Source: Clostridia bacterium
Lineage (GTDB): Bacteria > Bacillota > Clostridia > Oscillospirales > CAG-272
Direction: 5' to 3'
DNA: 64,000 nucleotides
Assembly: GCA_017453205.1 (NCBI GenBank)
Contig: JAFTKO010000003.1
Location: 1 to 64,000 of the forward strand
Shown: one piece after another, positions 1 through 8,837 of the stretch
Position numbering within the stretch: the stretch's first letter is position 1
How the letters are laid out: the number at the start of each line of letters is the position of its first letter
The notes under the pieces: generated by a model
What the model saw: only the letters and a program-made list of their open reading frames with translations
What the model was told of the DNA's origin: nothing
The model's database searches: none
Program-made: the position numbers and the translations under genes

Positions 1-417
1 GTTGCCGCTTTGGGGATCCTCCAAGCAGAAGATCTCGCCCTTGCACTCTCCAAACAGGTTCATTTGGAACAAATGCTTAACGCCCTCCTCGGTGAGGGTA
101 TCGTTTTCATCGGTGAAGGCGCGGAGCTTGATGTTGCGCACAATCCAATGCTCGCCTGTCAGTGTCAACAGTGCTTTCTCTCGGTAATCGGGCATATAGA
201 CCACGGGGAGGTCGTCCCACACGCAATAGTGTCTTTCAGCTCCCTCTCGGTCGATCGCCGTGATCTCCAAATACGGCTCGGAAAGCCCCTGTGCGTCCTC
301 GACACGAGCGCTTGCGACCTCTACGTCATCAAAACTCTTGCAAAACAGCCCGTTTGTAATCGTTAACCTGCCGCCCGCAAGCGTGTAACGGCAGTTTTTG
401 AGTGTGTTTATGTTCAT
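1..417 (-). CDS. Partial protein of unknown function, N-terminal 139 codons
   Basis: The reading frame is open from the ATG at 415-417 to the window edge, so the C-terminus is missing. A GAAAGG ribosome binding site lies about 12 bases upstream of the ATG. The visible part starts MNINTLKNCRYTLAGGRLTI, has no signal peptide or membrane segment, and looks like a soluble cytoplasmic beta-rich domain. It follows the aldolase gene by 27 bp on the same strand and is probably the third gene of the sialidase-like/aldolase operon. The style resembles the N-terminal sandwich of alpha-galactosidase-like (GH36) enzymes, which would fit the context, but too little is present to name a family. Confidence 0.6.
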   Translation of the reverse strand, partial: MNINTLKNCRYTLAGGRLTITNGLFCKSFDDVEVASARVEDAQGLSEPYLEITAIDREGAERHYCVWDDLPVVYMPDYREKALLTLTGEHWIVRNIKLRAFTDENDTLTEEGVKHLFQMNLFGECKGEIFCLEDPQSGN

Positions 418-444
418 TCTGAAAAAATCCTTTCGCAGGGTATC

Positions 445-1236
445 TTACGGCTTTGCGGCACCCTTTTCGCGCGTTTCCTTGCTCAAGGAATTGAGGATAC
501 CTTGATTGTAAGAGTGGAGAGCCGAAACGTCGGAGCCGATGTTGATAAACTGATAGCCCATTTCCACAAGCGTCTCAAAATTATCGACACCGCCCACGGT
601 GCCGGCAAACTTGCCATGCTTGCGCGCGGTAGCGGCGATGAGACGGCGTGCGGCGTCAAGGTCGGGGTCCCCGAACGCAAACGGCTTACCGATGCCTTGA
701 CTGTAATCGGCGGGGCCGAAGAAGATCATGTCAAGTCCGGGCAGTGCGCAAATTTCCTCCAGCTCTGCCATCGGTTCGGGGTCCTCGATCTGCACGATGA
801 CAAAGCGCTGTTCGTTTGCTGTGCGGATATAGTCTGCCATGTCGATGTTTCCGTAGTTTCCGTCGGCGTTTCCACCGTCCACGGGACGTCTGCCCACGGG
901 ATGGAACTTGGTGTAATACACGATCTTTTTCGCGTCCTCAAGGCTCATCAGATGAGGTACCATAATGCCCGTACTGTCTGCCTCCAAGGGGCGGATCAAA
1001 TCGCTATACGAGCCGCGTCCCACACGTGTCAGAATATCGCAGTCGTAAATTTTGGCGGCACGTACAAACTCCCCCACCGACGTGATGCTGTTGGGAACGT
1101 GCTCAAGGTCGATCCAAACGCAGTCAAAGCCGCAAAATGCCGCAATCTCCGCCTCGCGCGGATCGGCAAGGTTGCACTTGGTACTGACAGCAACTCCGCC
1201 GTTACGCATAATTCTTAATACTCTACTGTTTCTCAT
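445..1236 (-). CDS. HpcH/HpaI family aldolase (2-keto-3-deoxy sugar-acid aldolase type)
   Basis: The 263-residue protein has the class II pyruvate aldolase fold signature. It contains WIDLEH (catalytic His46), RVGRGS (Arg71), QIEDPE (Gln149 and Glu151, metal ligand) and GPADYSQ (Asp177, metal ligand). The length is typical of the YfaU/HpaI family. Such enzymes cleave 2-keto-3-deoxy acids to pyruvate and an aldehyde in the cytoplasm. The exact substrate cannot be read from the sequence. AGAGGA lies about 8 bases before the ATG. The gene starts 24 bp after the BNR protein gene on the same strand, so it probably handles a sugar acid released by that operon. Confidence 0.88.
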   Translation of the reverse strand: MRNSRVLRIMRNGGVAVSTKCNLADPREAEIAAFCGFDCVWIDLEHVPNSITSVGEFVRAAKIYDCDILTRVGRGSYSDLIRPLEADSTGIMVPHLMSLEDAKKIVYYTKFHPVGRRPVDGGNADGNYGNIDMADYIRTANEQRFVIVQIEDPEPMAELEEICALPGLDMIFFGPADYSQGIGKPFAFGDPDLDAARRLIAATARKHGKFAGTVGGVDNFETLVEMGYQFINIGSDVSALHSYNQGILNSLSKETREKGAAKP

Positions 1237-1260
1237 CTATGTATCCTCTTGTTTGTCTTT

Positions 1261-2349
1261 TTATTTTTGCGGAAGATCCCATACCGTGTAAAGGATGGAA
1301 CAGAAGCTGTCCCCCGCAGCCTTTTGATAGTACACGGTCATCAAACTTCCGTCCGAAAGCTCCACCGTGGAGGGATAGCCGAGATCAGCGTCGGGACCGT
1401 CGTCACGCAGAACAATCTCCTCTCCAAAGGTCTCGCCGCCGTCGTAACTGATGCGCGCACACTGGGCGTAAGGCGCGCGGCGACGGGCGTAAGTCATGAC
1501 CACGGCACCCGAGGAGTGCAGGAACAGGTGAGGAGGCGAACCGCAAATATCCAGCGCCTTGGGATGCGTCCATGTCTTGCCGCCGTCCTCGGACATACAG
1601 GTAAAAACGCTAAAGCCATACGCAACGGGACTTCCCTGTCCGCGCAACGCACCGAGGATCCTACCGTCGGGCAGCTCTACGCAGTCCGGTTCGTGGATGT
1701 GATCCTTGTTACAGCCATCCGGAAAATCGATCTGCGCCAGATATTGCCATGTCGCGCCGTCATCGGAGCTTTCAAATGCAAAGATCGCCCCCTGCTCGTA
1801 TTCACCGGAATAATACTCTTTTCCGAGGAACAAGAGCTTTCCGTTGGAAAGCTTGATCGGTCCATGCGGTGAGGAAACGGGTACCTTGACCGCTTTTCCC
1901 CAAGTTTTTCCGCTGTCTTTGGAAAGACGAACAAAGGAACCGCCGTGATTGGCTTCGTCCGGCATGGTCTCCCAAACCTTTAACATTCCGTATGTCAACG
2001 GGTAGGTCATGGGATGGGTCCCGTTTTCGATGTTTTTGGGATTTCCGAGGTAATAGCGGCTCTCGCGAGGCCAATTAAAATAGGTCAACAGCAGTTTGCC
2101 GTCGCCAAGCGAGGTCAAGCCCGCATCGCGGTCATCCAGCGCCGTGTCATTGATGATCATGGGAGCAGACCAAGTCTTGCCCTCATCATTGCTGATATAT
2201 AACAGATCCTTTCCGAAAGGACAAATGTGTCCCAAACGGTGTCCGGAAGCACCTACGTAGAGAACGCCGTTCTCATCCTTGCATACGGTAGGCCATGCTT
2301 GATAGCGAAAAAATCCCTCCGCGGTACGGCCAACGATTCCGTGCTTCAT
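1261..2349 (-). CDS. Sialidase-like BNR/Asp-box protein, no signal peptide
   Basis: The ATG at 2347-2349 was chosen because AAGGAG (2359-2364) lies 9 bases upstream; an in-frame ATG 11 codons earlier has no such site. The 362-residue product carries at least five Asp-box motifs (SxDxGxTW): SNDEGKTW, SKDSGKTW, SSDDGATW, SEDGGKTW and SYDGGETF. These mark the six-bladed propeller of the GH33/BNR superfamily. There is no signal peptide, so it probably acts in the cytoplasm on an imported glycan. Exo-alpha-sialidase is only one possibility, because BNR enzymes cover several activities and the catalytic Tyr/Glu pair cannot be assigned by eye. First gene of the minus-strand operon, divergent from the AraC regulator. 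Confidence 0.82.
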   Translation of the reverse strand: MKHGIVGRTAEGFFRYQAWPTVCKDENGVLYVGASGHRLGHICPFGKDLLYISNDEGKTWSAPMIINDTALDDRDAGLTSLGDGKLLLTYFNWPRESRYYLGNPKNIENGTHPMTYPLTYGMLKVWETMPDEANHGGSFVRLSKDSGKTWGKAVKVPVSSPHGPIKLSNGKLLFLGKEYYSGEYEQGAIFAFESSDDGATWQYLAQIDFPDGCNKDHIHEPDCVELPDGRILGALRGQGSPVAYGFSVFTCMSEDGGKTWTHPKALDICGSPPHLFLHSSGAVVMTYARRRAPYAQCARISYDGGETFGEEIVLRDDGPDADLGYPSTVELSDGSLMTVYYQKAAGDSFCSILYTVWDLPQK

Positions 2350-2402
2350 TTTTATCATCTCCTTTATCAAAATCGTCAACAAGTTTTTTGTTGACTATAT
2401 AA

Positions 2403-2431
2403 ATTATATATGAGAATGACAAAAAAAACAA
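2403..2431 (-). promoter_or_regulatory. Promoter of the BNR protein/aldolase operon
   Basis: On the minus strand, -35 TTGTTT (2426-2431) and -10 TATAAT (2403-2408) are separated by 17 bases. The -35 is poor and abuts a perfect inverted repeat upstream, the usual layout for an activator-dependent promoter. The promoter at 17833-17861 has the same elements and spacing. Confidence 0.7.
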
Positions 2432-2477
2432 GTAACTATTCGGAAGTGTTTTTTGGGGAATTTCCGAATAGTTACTT
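2430..2477. promoter_or_regulatory. 16-bp perfect inverted repeat, probable operator
   Basis: Arms AAGTAACTATTCGGAA (2430-2445) and its exact reverse complement (2462-2477) are separated by 16 bases. It sits immediately upstream of the -35 of the BNR operon, between that operon and the divergent AraC gene. A related site with the same TAACnnnnCGGA half-sites lies at 17867-17904. A protein-binding role is inferred. A hairpin in RNA is also possible, since T runs follow on both strands. Confidence 0.6.
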
Positions 2478-2624
2478 TTTCGAGTAAAATCATAATATTT
2501 TTTGCAATATTTTTTGAAAATCCGTGCGTGAAAAGTTAAAAATTCGGTATTTTCCACATCTGTACTTCTTGCTCTGTTGACAACTTTAAAGCGTTACTTT
2601 TTTGTAAACAAATCAACAAGAGAC

Positions 2625-2652
2625 TTGATATCCGCCAAAAAAGGGATATAAT
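2625..2652 (+). promoter_or_regulatory. Promoter of the AraC-family regulator gene
   Basis: -35 TTGATA (2625-2630) and -10 TATAAT (2647-2652) are separated by 16 bases. The start codon follows 54 bases downstream, after an AAAGGGGG ribosome binding site. Confidence 0.65.
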
Positions 2653-2706
2653 AATACTATAATTTATTAGCTATCTATATACGGAGATCAAAAAGGGGGA
2701 TATATC

Positions 2707-3642
2707 ATGCCACTGTTTGAAAATCCTTTTTCGCTGCAAATTCCCGTGCAAAGCGGGTATTTGAATACAACCTTTTTTATCAATCAAAATCTTTATGTCG
2801 TAAGTACCGAATGTCAGTCCACACCGCATAACCATCACGACTTTGAGTTGCGTTACATTGCCACGGGGGACTGCAATCAGCTCATTGCCAACGAGGTCTA
2901 TTCGGCTTGCGCGGGAGACCTCCTCATCGTGCACCCGCACGAATATCACTGCCAAACACAGGATCATGTCAAAAAGGCCTCCACACAATACAATCTGCGC
3001 TTTTCGCCCGAGCTCCCTTGCACCAAAAATCCCGCAGTGCTAAACGCTTACAAAAGCTTTATGGATTATATCTCCGCGATCCGTCAGATACACGATGACA
3101 GCGGTGTGCTCAATTCCTATTTTCATTTACTGACCAATGAGATCTACCAAAAACGGCCCGGATACATTGGCAGTATCAAAGCGCTTTGCTCGCTGATTTT
3201 GACCGAGCTCATTCGATTTGCCGATGCAGATATGCAAAAGCTCTACCCTGCCGATGAGCTGGAATATCACGGCTACGGACGTGCAAAAATCGATTCGTTC
3301 TTCCGCAGCAGATATCTTACCGATATCAAAATACAAGATCTTGCCGATGACATGCGTGTTTCCACACGACAGGTCAACTATATCATGCACAAAATGTTTG
3401 GTATGTCGTTTACGCAAAAGATCAATGAGATGCGTTTACAACAGGCAGCATTGCAGTTGGCTTATACCGACAATCCCATTGCGCAGATCTGCAAAAGCTG
3501 CGGATTTCAAAACCAGAACTATTTTTCGATTTGTTTCCGCAAAAGCTATTCAATGAGCCCGAGCGAATACCGTGTTTACACGAGAAAGAACCTTGGGTTG
3601 AAAACCAATAAGATTCCCCCAAAGGAACCACCAACCGAATAA
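2707..3642 (+). CDS. AraC-family transcriptional regulator
   Basis: The 311-residue protein has an N-terminal cupin-like sensor (about residues 20-100, with the HNHHDFE metal/sugar-binding style motif) and a C-terminal pair of helix-turn-helices (about 195-295). The second recognition region contains the family signature ending in CGFQNQNYFSICFRKSYSMS followed by PSEYR. AAAGGGGG precedes the ATG. It is transcribed away from the BNR operon and toward the giant BNR operon, and two near-identical operators flank the neighbourhood. It is therefore the obvious candidate activator of both operons, sensing a glycan or its breakdown product. This link is inferred. Confidence 0.9.
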   Translation: MPLFENPFSLQIPVQSGYLNTTFFINQNLYVVSTECQSTPHNHHDFELRYIATGDCNQLIANEVYSACAGDLLIVHPHEYHCQTQDHVKKASTQYNLRFSPELPCTKNPAVLNAYKSFMDYISAIRQIHDDSGVLNSYFHLLTNEIYQKRPGYIGSIKALCSLILTELIRFADADMQKLYPADELEYHGYGRAKIDSFFRSRYLTDIKIQDLADDMRVSTRQVNYIMHKMFGMSFTQKINEMRLQQAALQLAYTDNPIAQICKSCGFQNQNYFSICFRKSYSMSPSEYRVYTRKNLGLKTNKIPPKEPPTE

Positions 3643-3648
3643 CCGACA

Positions 3649-3686
3649 GGCGGTGATACCCATTTGCGTATCACCGCCCTTTTTGT
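3649..3686 (+). terminator. Intrinsic terminator after the AraC gene
   Basis: An 11-bp perfect stem, GGCGGTGATAC (3649-3659) with GTATCACCGCC (3668-3678), is followed by CTTTTTG. It begins 7 bases after the stop codon. Confidence 0.88.
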
Positions 3687-3778
3687 TTTATTGTATGCCC
3701 ACGTGTAGCAAGAAGTAATTGACGTCAGTAATTTTTTTCGGCTGTAAACAAAATAATTTTTATTTTGTCAATGACAAA

Positions 3779-6700
3779 TCACCACGTGACAACATCGCCT
3801 CTTCCTGCATTCGGAGCGCCGTTGGCATCCGTATATAATACCAAGCCGTCGGCAACCATTTGCAGACCCGCATGAACCGCAAGCCGATTCCAATCGGATA
3901 CATTCAAAATCCGTGTCAAAATCACAGCTCCCGTATCACTGACCCCCTTGGCAAAGCCAAAGGTCTCAATTAGGGTATCCAAAGTGATCTTACCCGCATC
4001 GAATGTATACTGCTGTGCGCCTATGGTGATTACACTATTGCCGTCAACCGTTGTCAGCGTACCGCCGAGCAGTGAGGCAACCGCATCCGCACAGATGGCA
4101 CTCTTATCACCGTCGCCGCTATAAAAATCTCCCGAAGCATAGATCTGCTTTCCGTCGGAGGAGATCACCAATGTTGCACGCATATCGTATTGCTCCGCCA
4201 ATGTATTGGTATCGGAGGGCTTTCGCAACGCATGAATCTCATTGAAACGCACCATGGGAACAATGCTGTCCTTTGCAATGCGTACCATGTAATTGTACCA
4301 AATATCGGAATCGAGCTTTTTGGCAACCGTGACATATACATCGTTACCGGTGGTAAATACACCGATATTCATATGCACCCAAGTGCCATAGCTGAGCTGC
4401 TCCTGCTCATCGATATCACCTACATAATACCACGTTTCGGCATTGTCGTAGCTGACGGCAAGACCGACACGGCTCCTCGGATATTGTACAACGATATTGT
4501 CATTGGTGTTGTTGTACTCCCATGCCAAATAAATTGCTCCCGTACTCTTGTCTTTCACCACGTTAAAGGCACTGACGACCGATGCAAAGTTGGAGGGGCA
4601 CAGCTTCATGCTCCAGGTCTCGCCGTTGTCTGCGGAATCGGAGTAGTACAAGAAACCGCAGTCATTACGTGCATACATACGGAATTTTCCGTTGCCCAGC
4701 TCTACGATCATACCCTCCTGCAAATTGAGCCCCGTGGTAGATTGCTTGAATACCGAGCTCGATTTTTGCCAGGTTCTGCCCTCATCATCCGAGTAATAGA
4801 TCCACAGCATACCGATGTTTTCATCCTCGGTCTCGCCCGAAACAAAGAATACACGTCCGCTTTCGGCCTGCATCACCTTACCGTTCATGGTAAAGCGGTA
4901 GGGGTTGAAGTCCTCTTGTACACGGAATGGTCCCTCCTCATAGGTCACACCGCCGTCGGAGGAAAGATAAGCATAGTAGCAAAGACCGCCCGAGGCATTT
5001 CTCTTGCGCACCACCATCAGCGTTTTCCCGCTTTCGAGAACGATGGTGTTATAGCTGTTATAGCTTTGAAGAGTTGTCGAGGTATATGCTTCGTCATCGT
5101 CTGCGTCAAAGGTCAAAATTGTTTTTTCACCGTAAACATAAACCGTTTCCTCATACTCGATGATCCCCACCGTGTGGTCATTTGCGACATAATGCGTGGT
5201 CGTATTCGACAAGGCATTTCCGTCTCCCTCATAGGCAAAGGAGGTCAAAACAGCACTGTCTGTTGTATCATAGTAACCGGCGTTCCCCCAGCCATTGAGC
5301 ACCCCGCCTGTCAAAATAGCGGAAAGCACGGCAGTACCGTTGCAAGAAAGGGTTACGGCACTTCCATCAACCGCCAATGTGAGAGTTACGGCACCCGAAA
5401 TATTTGCAGACGTGCTTGCGAGGACCGTACTGTTCACACGGATATGATAACAACCGTCGGCATAGCCCGCATAAAGCGCCTTACCTATGGCACTCTCATC
5501 CGTACTGGTACGCAAACCGTATCTTGTCACAAGGCTGAACTCTCCCGAGGTCACCGCAGAAAGATCGACGGTTGCGGAAACCGTGGTATTTTGGGAATAG
5601 GTTTTGAGCAAATGATAGTCCTCTTTTTTGACTCCGTTTACAATATCGGCATCAAAATAGTTGTCCCAATCGCTGTCGCTCGGCGTTCCCTCATAGAAAA
5701 ATAGGTCGTTGCTCTCACGGAATTGCAGCATACCGATCCCCGTACCGCTGACGGACAAATTGCGAGCCGCAATACTGTCGGGCAAGCGCAAGGATTTTAC
5801 CCAAACATTGTTGACATAGATCTGTGCAATGCCCAAGGAAACATACACACGGTAAAGATTGGAGCCCTGTGCGGTAAAGAGGGTTTCCACATATGCCATT
5901 TTTTGCGGTGCGACCAAGCCGCTGACCGTACCGTCCGAGGCAAACTTGAGCGACAGGAGATATGCACCGTCTGTAAAATTGACAGATGCCTCACGACCCG
6001 CAGTATACTCAAATTCCAACGCATACTCGTAAGGAATGTAGCCCGGATCGGCATTGTAGCTTGCACTATTTGAAAAATCCTTTGCAAACAGGGTGGCATT
6101 GTGTGCCTCCACCGTCAAATTCGAGATCGAACCCTCAGTAGCAACGGTATTTGTACAAGTGCTGTCATAAGGCAAAATGAACGAAGTGATCATTTTACCG
6201 TCCCGATAGAGCCATGCCGCGCCGCCGTCGACAACCGCGATATAATCACCGTTGCCCGCATCGATCGTTTGGTCGCCGTTTGAGGTCACATAGGTCAGCT
6301 TGGAGTCTGCATAGTGCAAGTTCAACCGGCTCAAGCCGTCGCCCGCTGTCACCGTACCGTCACCGTCGACGGTATATTTAAGCACGTAACTGCTTTGCAA
6401 ATTCTCGGTGCTTGAATACACCACGTTGGTACCCTCATCGACGGAAGCCGCCACCGCAAAGATCCGCTCCGCAGAGGTCTTGTCGCCGCACTTGGTATAA
6501 ACCGAGTAAACGCCCGGCGTCAGAGCGGCAAAGGTCATACTTACGGAGCTTGCGGCAGTGACCTTACCCGCAGAAATACCGTTGAGGTAGAACTCCACAT
6601 CAATTCCGCTTGCGACAAGTGTTGAGGAAAGTGCGCTTGTTACGATCACGTCGGTGTTCCCTGTTCCGACCGTCTCGCGTGCGGTGGGAGAGGTGATCGT

Positions 6701-8824
6701 CAGATCGTCGGACGCAAGATTGGTATAGCTTGCGTATTCGATCTGCATTTTTGCGGGGTTGTACTCGTTAATGGCGTAATTGAAAAATGCCATCGTCGGC
6801 GTACCGCTTACCGATCCCCAGGTTTCCACCAAAGCGGTGGTCATAAACATACCGTCGAGCCAAAGCGACGCTACGTTGTCGTTTACAACCACACGGTAAG
6901 TATGCCAATCGTAACCGATATCGGTGTATACCAAATGCGAATCCGGCTTACTGCCCGAACCGATACGCAATTTGGACTCAAACAAATAGATCACTAAACG
7001 CTTACCGTTATAATTGAGATAAATTCCGTTGTCGCCACCGTAATAGTCGATCTTCAACTTAAATTCTGCTTCAAAATTTTCGGAATTGGAAGTTTCACGC
7101 TTTACAAAAACTTCGTATTTGGAGCCGGCACTTTCCGGATTTTCGATATACAGTGTCTCATCTTTATCAGTAACCGAAATACGGTCACTTGCTTCCTTGG
7201 TAGTGACAGTCCAATCCGAAGACAAAGTCTTGAAGCTGTCAAACCAAGAGCCGTTTGTTAGGTTTTTCATGTTTTCTGTCTCCCATGTTTCATCATCAAA
7301 CTCTTCCAAGTCTCCGATGATGTGATTGCACGAAGCCGAAGCTCCGTAAGCCTTGTTGCCATCCTTGATGCAGTAAGGGGTAACATCAAAGGACAATCTT
7401 CCTTCGCTTGCGGGGATATCCTCGATGACAATCGCAAAGAGGTATCCGCCGGGACGGTATTCTTCGGCAGTATAGTCGATTTTGGTACCGTCATCCATAC
7501 CGCTGAGGCTTTCGTAAACATATTCACAGTCTCGCTCATAGGTCTTTACCGTATCGCCCAAAGCGCCCGTTTCCTTGACCTCGACACGAAAGCCGACCGC
7601 CGAGTAACCCAAGCTGTCAATGCTTGCAATAAAACGGATGCTTTGATGCTCGGTATCGGTATTCCCCTCCATGTTCTCGACTTGATAACCGATAAGCTCG
7701 GGACGCAAGGTATAGTCGGCATTATCGGTAAAATTTTGGCTGATGATATCCGTGCTTACGCCATTGTCGGAAACATATTCGCCCCAGATTCCATAGCTTT
7801 GATAGGCAGAAATATTGCCGTAGTTTTGACAATTGCCGACATACTGGTAAATGTAGCGCACTGTACATAAAATTGCTCCCGCATAGCCGGAGGCTGTGGA
7901 TGCCGAAACCGCACCATAGTTGATACAGCCGTTGATCTCCAGTTTTTTTGCCTCGGTACTGCTACCCGTAATATCGGTCACAATTCCGCTCGCCTTGCTT
8001 TCACCGTAAATACTGCCGTTATTCACACAGCTTTGCACCGAAATATTTCCGACCGTACCGTCGTAGGTGGTGTTTCTGCCGAGGATCCCCGCCGCCATAC
8101 GATTGTCAGCAGAGACGGAACCGTTGTTGGTACAATTTTGAATCAGCGCAACCGATGCCGCCCCTGGTGCCGAACCAATCAAACCGGATGCGGTACCGTA
8201 CTGAGAATACACATTTGCATCGGATCGAATATTTTTGATGACATTGGCATATCCGTCGGCAGTGGTGAGCGCACTGTCATTGATCATTTTTCCAACCAGC
8301 GGAGCCGCCAACGCGGCGGATGATGTACCGTTATCATAAAAATAACAGCTCTCATCCAAAATGAGGTTTTTGATAACGGCGCCTTGCACAGCGGCAAACA
8401 AAGAAACCGTTGCGACATCCGTTTCAAACATTCTCAAATTTTGAATTTGATATCCTTGCCCGTCAAAAGTTCCGCAAAAGAGAGCGATCGGTACCCATGC
8501 TTTGTCCGTCATGTCGATATCTTTTGCCAAATAAACCGTAACACCCTTTAACGGCGCAGTGGAACCAGAACCGTTGACAAGCGATGCCAGCATCATCAGC
8601 CCTTCGGCATCGGTAATTTTGTATTCCCCGCTTGCGGGGAGTGCAGACAGCGTATTGATATCGGCAACGCCGCTCAAATTTACTCTGTCCGCGGTGTCAT
8701 AAGCATATCCCGACACCGCAGTACTCTCCCTTGCCCCGTCCGCAGCAAACGCCACGGAAGGAGCAATCGTAGTCAACAGAGTGACGAGAACCAATAAAAA
8801 GCAAACTGTTTTGGTCCTTTTCAT
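3779..8824 (-). CDS. Giant secreted GLUG/LamG-like/Ig-like/BNR protein
   Basis: The ATG at 8822-8824 has GGAGG 5 bases upstream; an in-frame TTG four codons earlier overlaps that site and is unlikely. The 1681-residue protein has a signal peptide ending VAFA. In order it carries a GLUG-like repeat region (about 40-380), a RFIASIDSLGY-type domain (about 390-510), a concanavalin-like domain starting GSWFDSF (about 525-700), a bacterial Ig-like domain (about 705-800), further LamG-like sandwiches, and a C-terminal BNR propeller (about 1250-1560, with SDDEGRTW and SYDNAETW boxes). The last 120 residues resemble a copper-amine-oxidase-type stalk domain. From about residue 520 it is a paralog of the adjacent 1225-residue lipoprotein. 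Last gene of its operon. Probably a surface glycan-binding sialidase-like enzyme; activity not proven. Confidence 0.8.
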   Translation of the reverse strand: MKRTKTVCFLLVLVTLLTTIAPSVAFAADGARESTAVSGYAYDTADRVNLSGVADINTLSALPASGEYKITDAEGLMMLASLVNGSGSTAPLKGVTVYLAKDIDMTDKAWVPIALFCGTFDGQGYQIQNLRMFETDVATVSLFAAVQGAVIKNLILDESCYFYDNGTSSAALAAPLVGKMINDSALTTADGYANVIKNIRSDANVYSQYGTASGLIGSAPGAASVALIQNCTNNGSVSADNRMAAGILGRNTTYDGTVGNISVQSCVNNGSIYGESKASGIVTDITGSSTEAKKLEINGCINYGAVSASTASGYAGAILCTVRYIYQYVGNCQNYGNISAYQSYGIWGEYVSDNGVSTDIISQNFTDNADYTLRPELIGYQVENMEGNTDTEHQSIRFIASIDSLGYSAVGFRVEVKETGALGDTVKTYERDCEYVYESLSGMDDGTKIDYTAEEYRPGGYLFAIVIEDIPASEGRLSFDVTPYCIKDGNKAYGASASCNHIIGDLEEFDDETWETENMKNLTNGSWFDSFKTLSSDWTVTTKEASDRISVTDKDETLYIENPESAGSKYEVFVKRETSNSENFEAEFKLKIDYYGGDNGIYLNYNGKRLVIYLFESKLRIGSGSKPDSHLVYTDIGYDWHTYRVVVNDNVASLWLDGMFMTTALVETWGSVSGTPTMAFFNYAINEYNPAKMQIEYASYTNLASDDLTITSPTARETVGTGNTDVIVTSALSSTLVASGIDVEFYLNGISAGKVTAASSVSMTFAALTPGVYSVYTKCGDKTSAERIFAVAASVDEGTNVVYSSTENLQSSYVLKYTVDGDGTVTAGDGLSRLNLHYADSKLTYVTSNGDQTIDAGNGDYIAVVDGGAAWLYRDGKMITSFILPYDSTCTNTVATEGSISNLTVEAHNATLFAKDFSNSASYNADPGYIPYEYALEFEYTAGREASVNFTDGAYLLSLKFASDGTVSGLVAPQKMAYVETLFTAQGSNLYRVYVSLGIAQIYVNNVWVKSLRLPDSIAARNLSVSGTGIGMLQFRESNDLFFYEGTPSDSDWDNYFDADIVNGVKKEDYHLLKTYSQNTTVSATVDLSAVTSGEFSLVTRYGLRTSTDESAIGKALYAGYADGCYHIRVNSTVLASTSANISGAVTLTLAVDGSAVTLSCNGTAVLSAILTGGVLNGWGNAGYYDTTDSAVLTSFAYEGDGNALSNTTTHYVANDHTVGIIEYEETVYVYGEKTILTFDADDDEAYTSTTLQSYNSYNTIVLESGKTLMVVRKRNASGGLCYYAYLSSDGGVTYEEGPFRVQEDFNPYRFTMNGKVMQAESGRVFFVSGETEDENIGMLWIYYSDDEGRTWQKSSSVFKQSTTGLNLQEGMIVELGNGKFRMYARNDCGFLYYSDSADNGETWSMKLCPSNFASVVSAFNVVKDKSTGAIYLAWEYNNTNDNIVVQYPRSRVGLAVSYDNAETWYYVGDIDEQEQLSYGTWVHMNIGVFTTGNDVYVTVAKKLDSDIWYNYMVRIAKDSIVPMVRFNEIHALRKPSDTNTLAEQYDMRATLVISSDGKQIYASGDFYSGDGDKSAICADAVASLLGGTLTTVDGNSVITIGAQQYTFDAGKITLDTLIETFGFAKGVSDTGAVILTRILNVSDWNRLAVHAGLQMVADGLVLYTDANGAPNAGRGDVVTW

Positions 8825-8837
8825 GGCATCCTCCAAA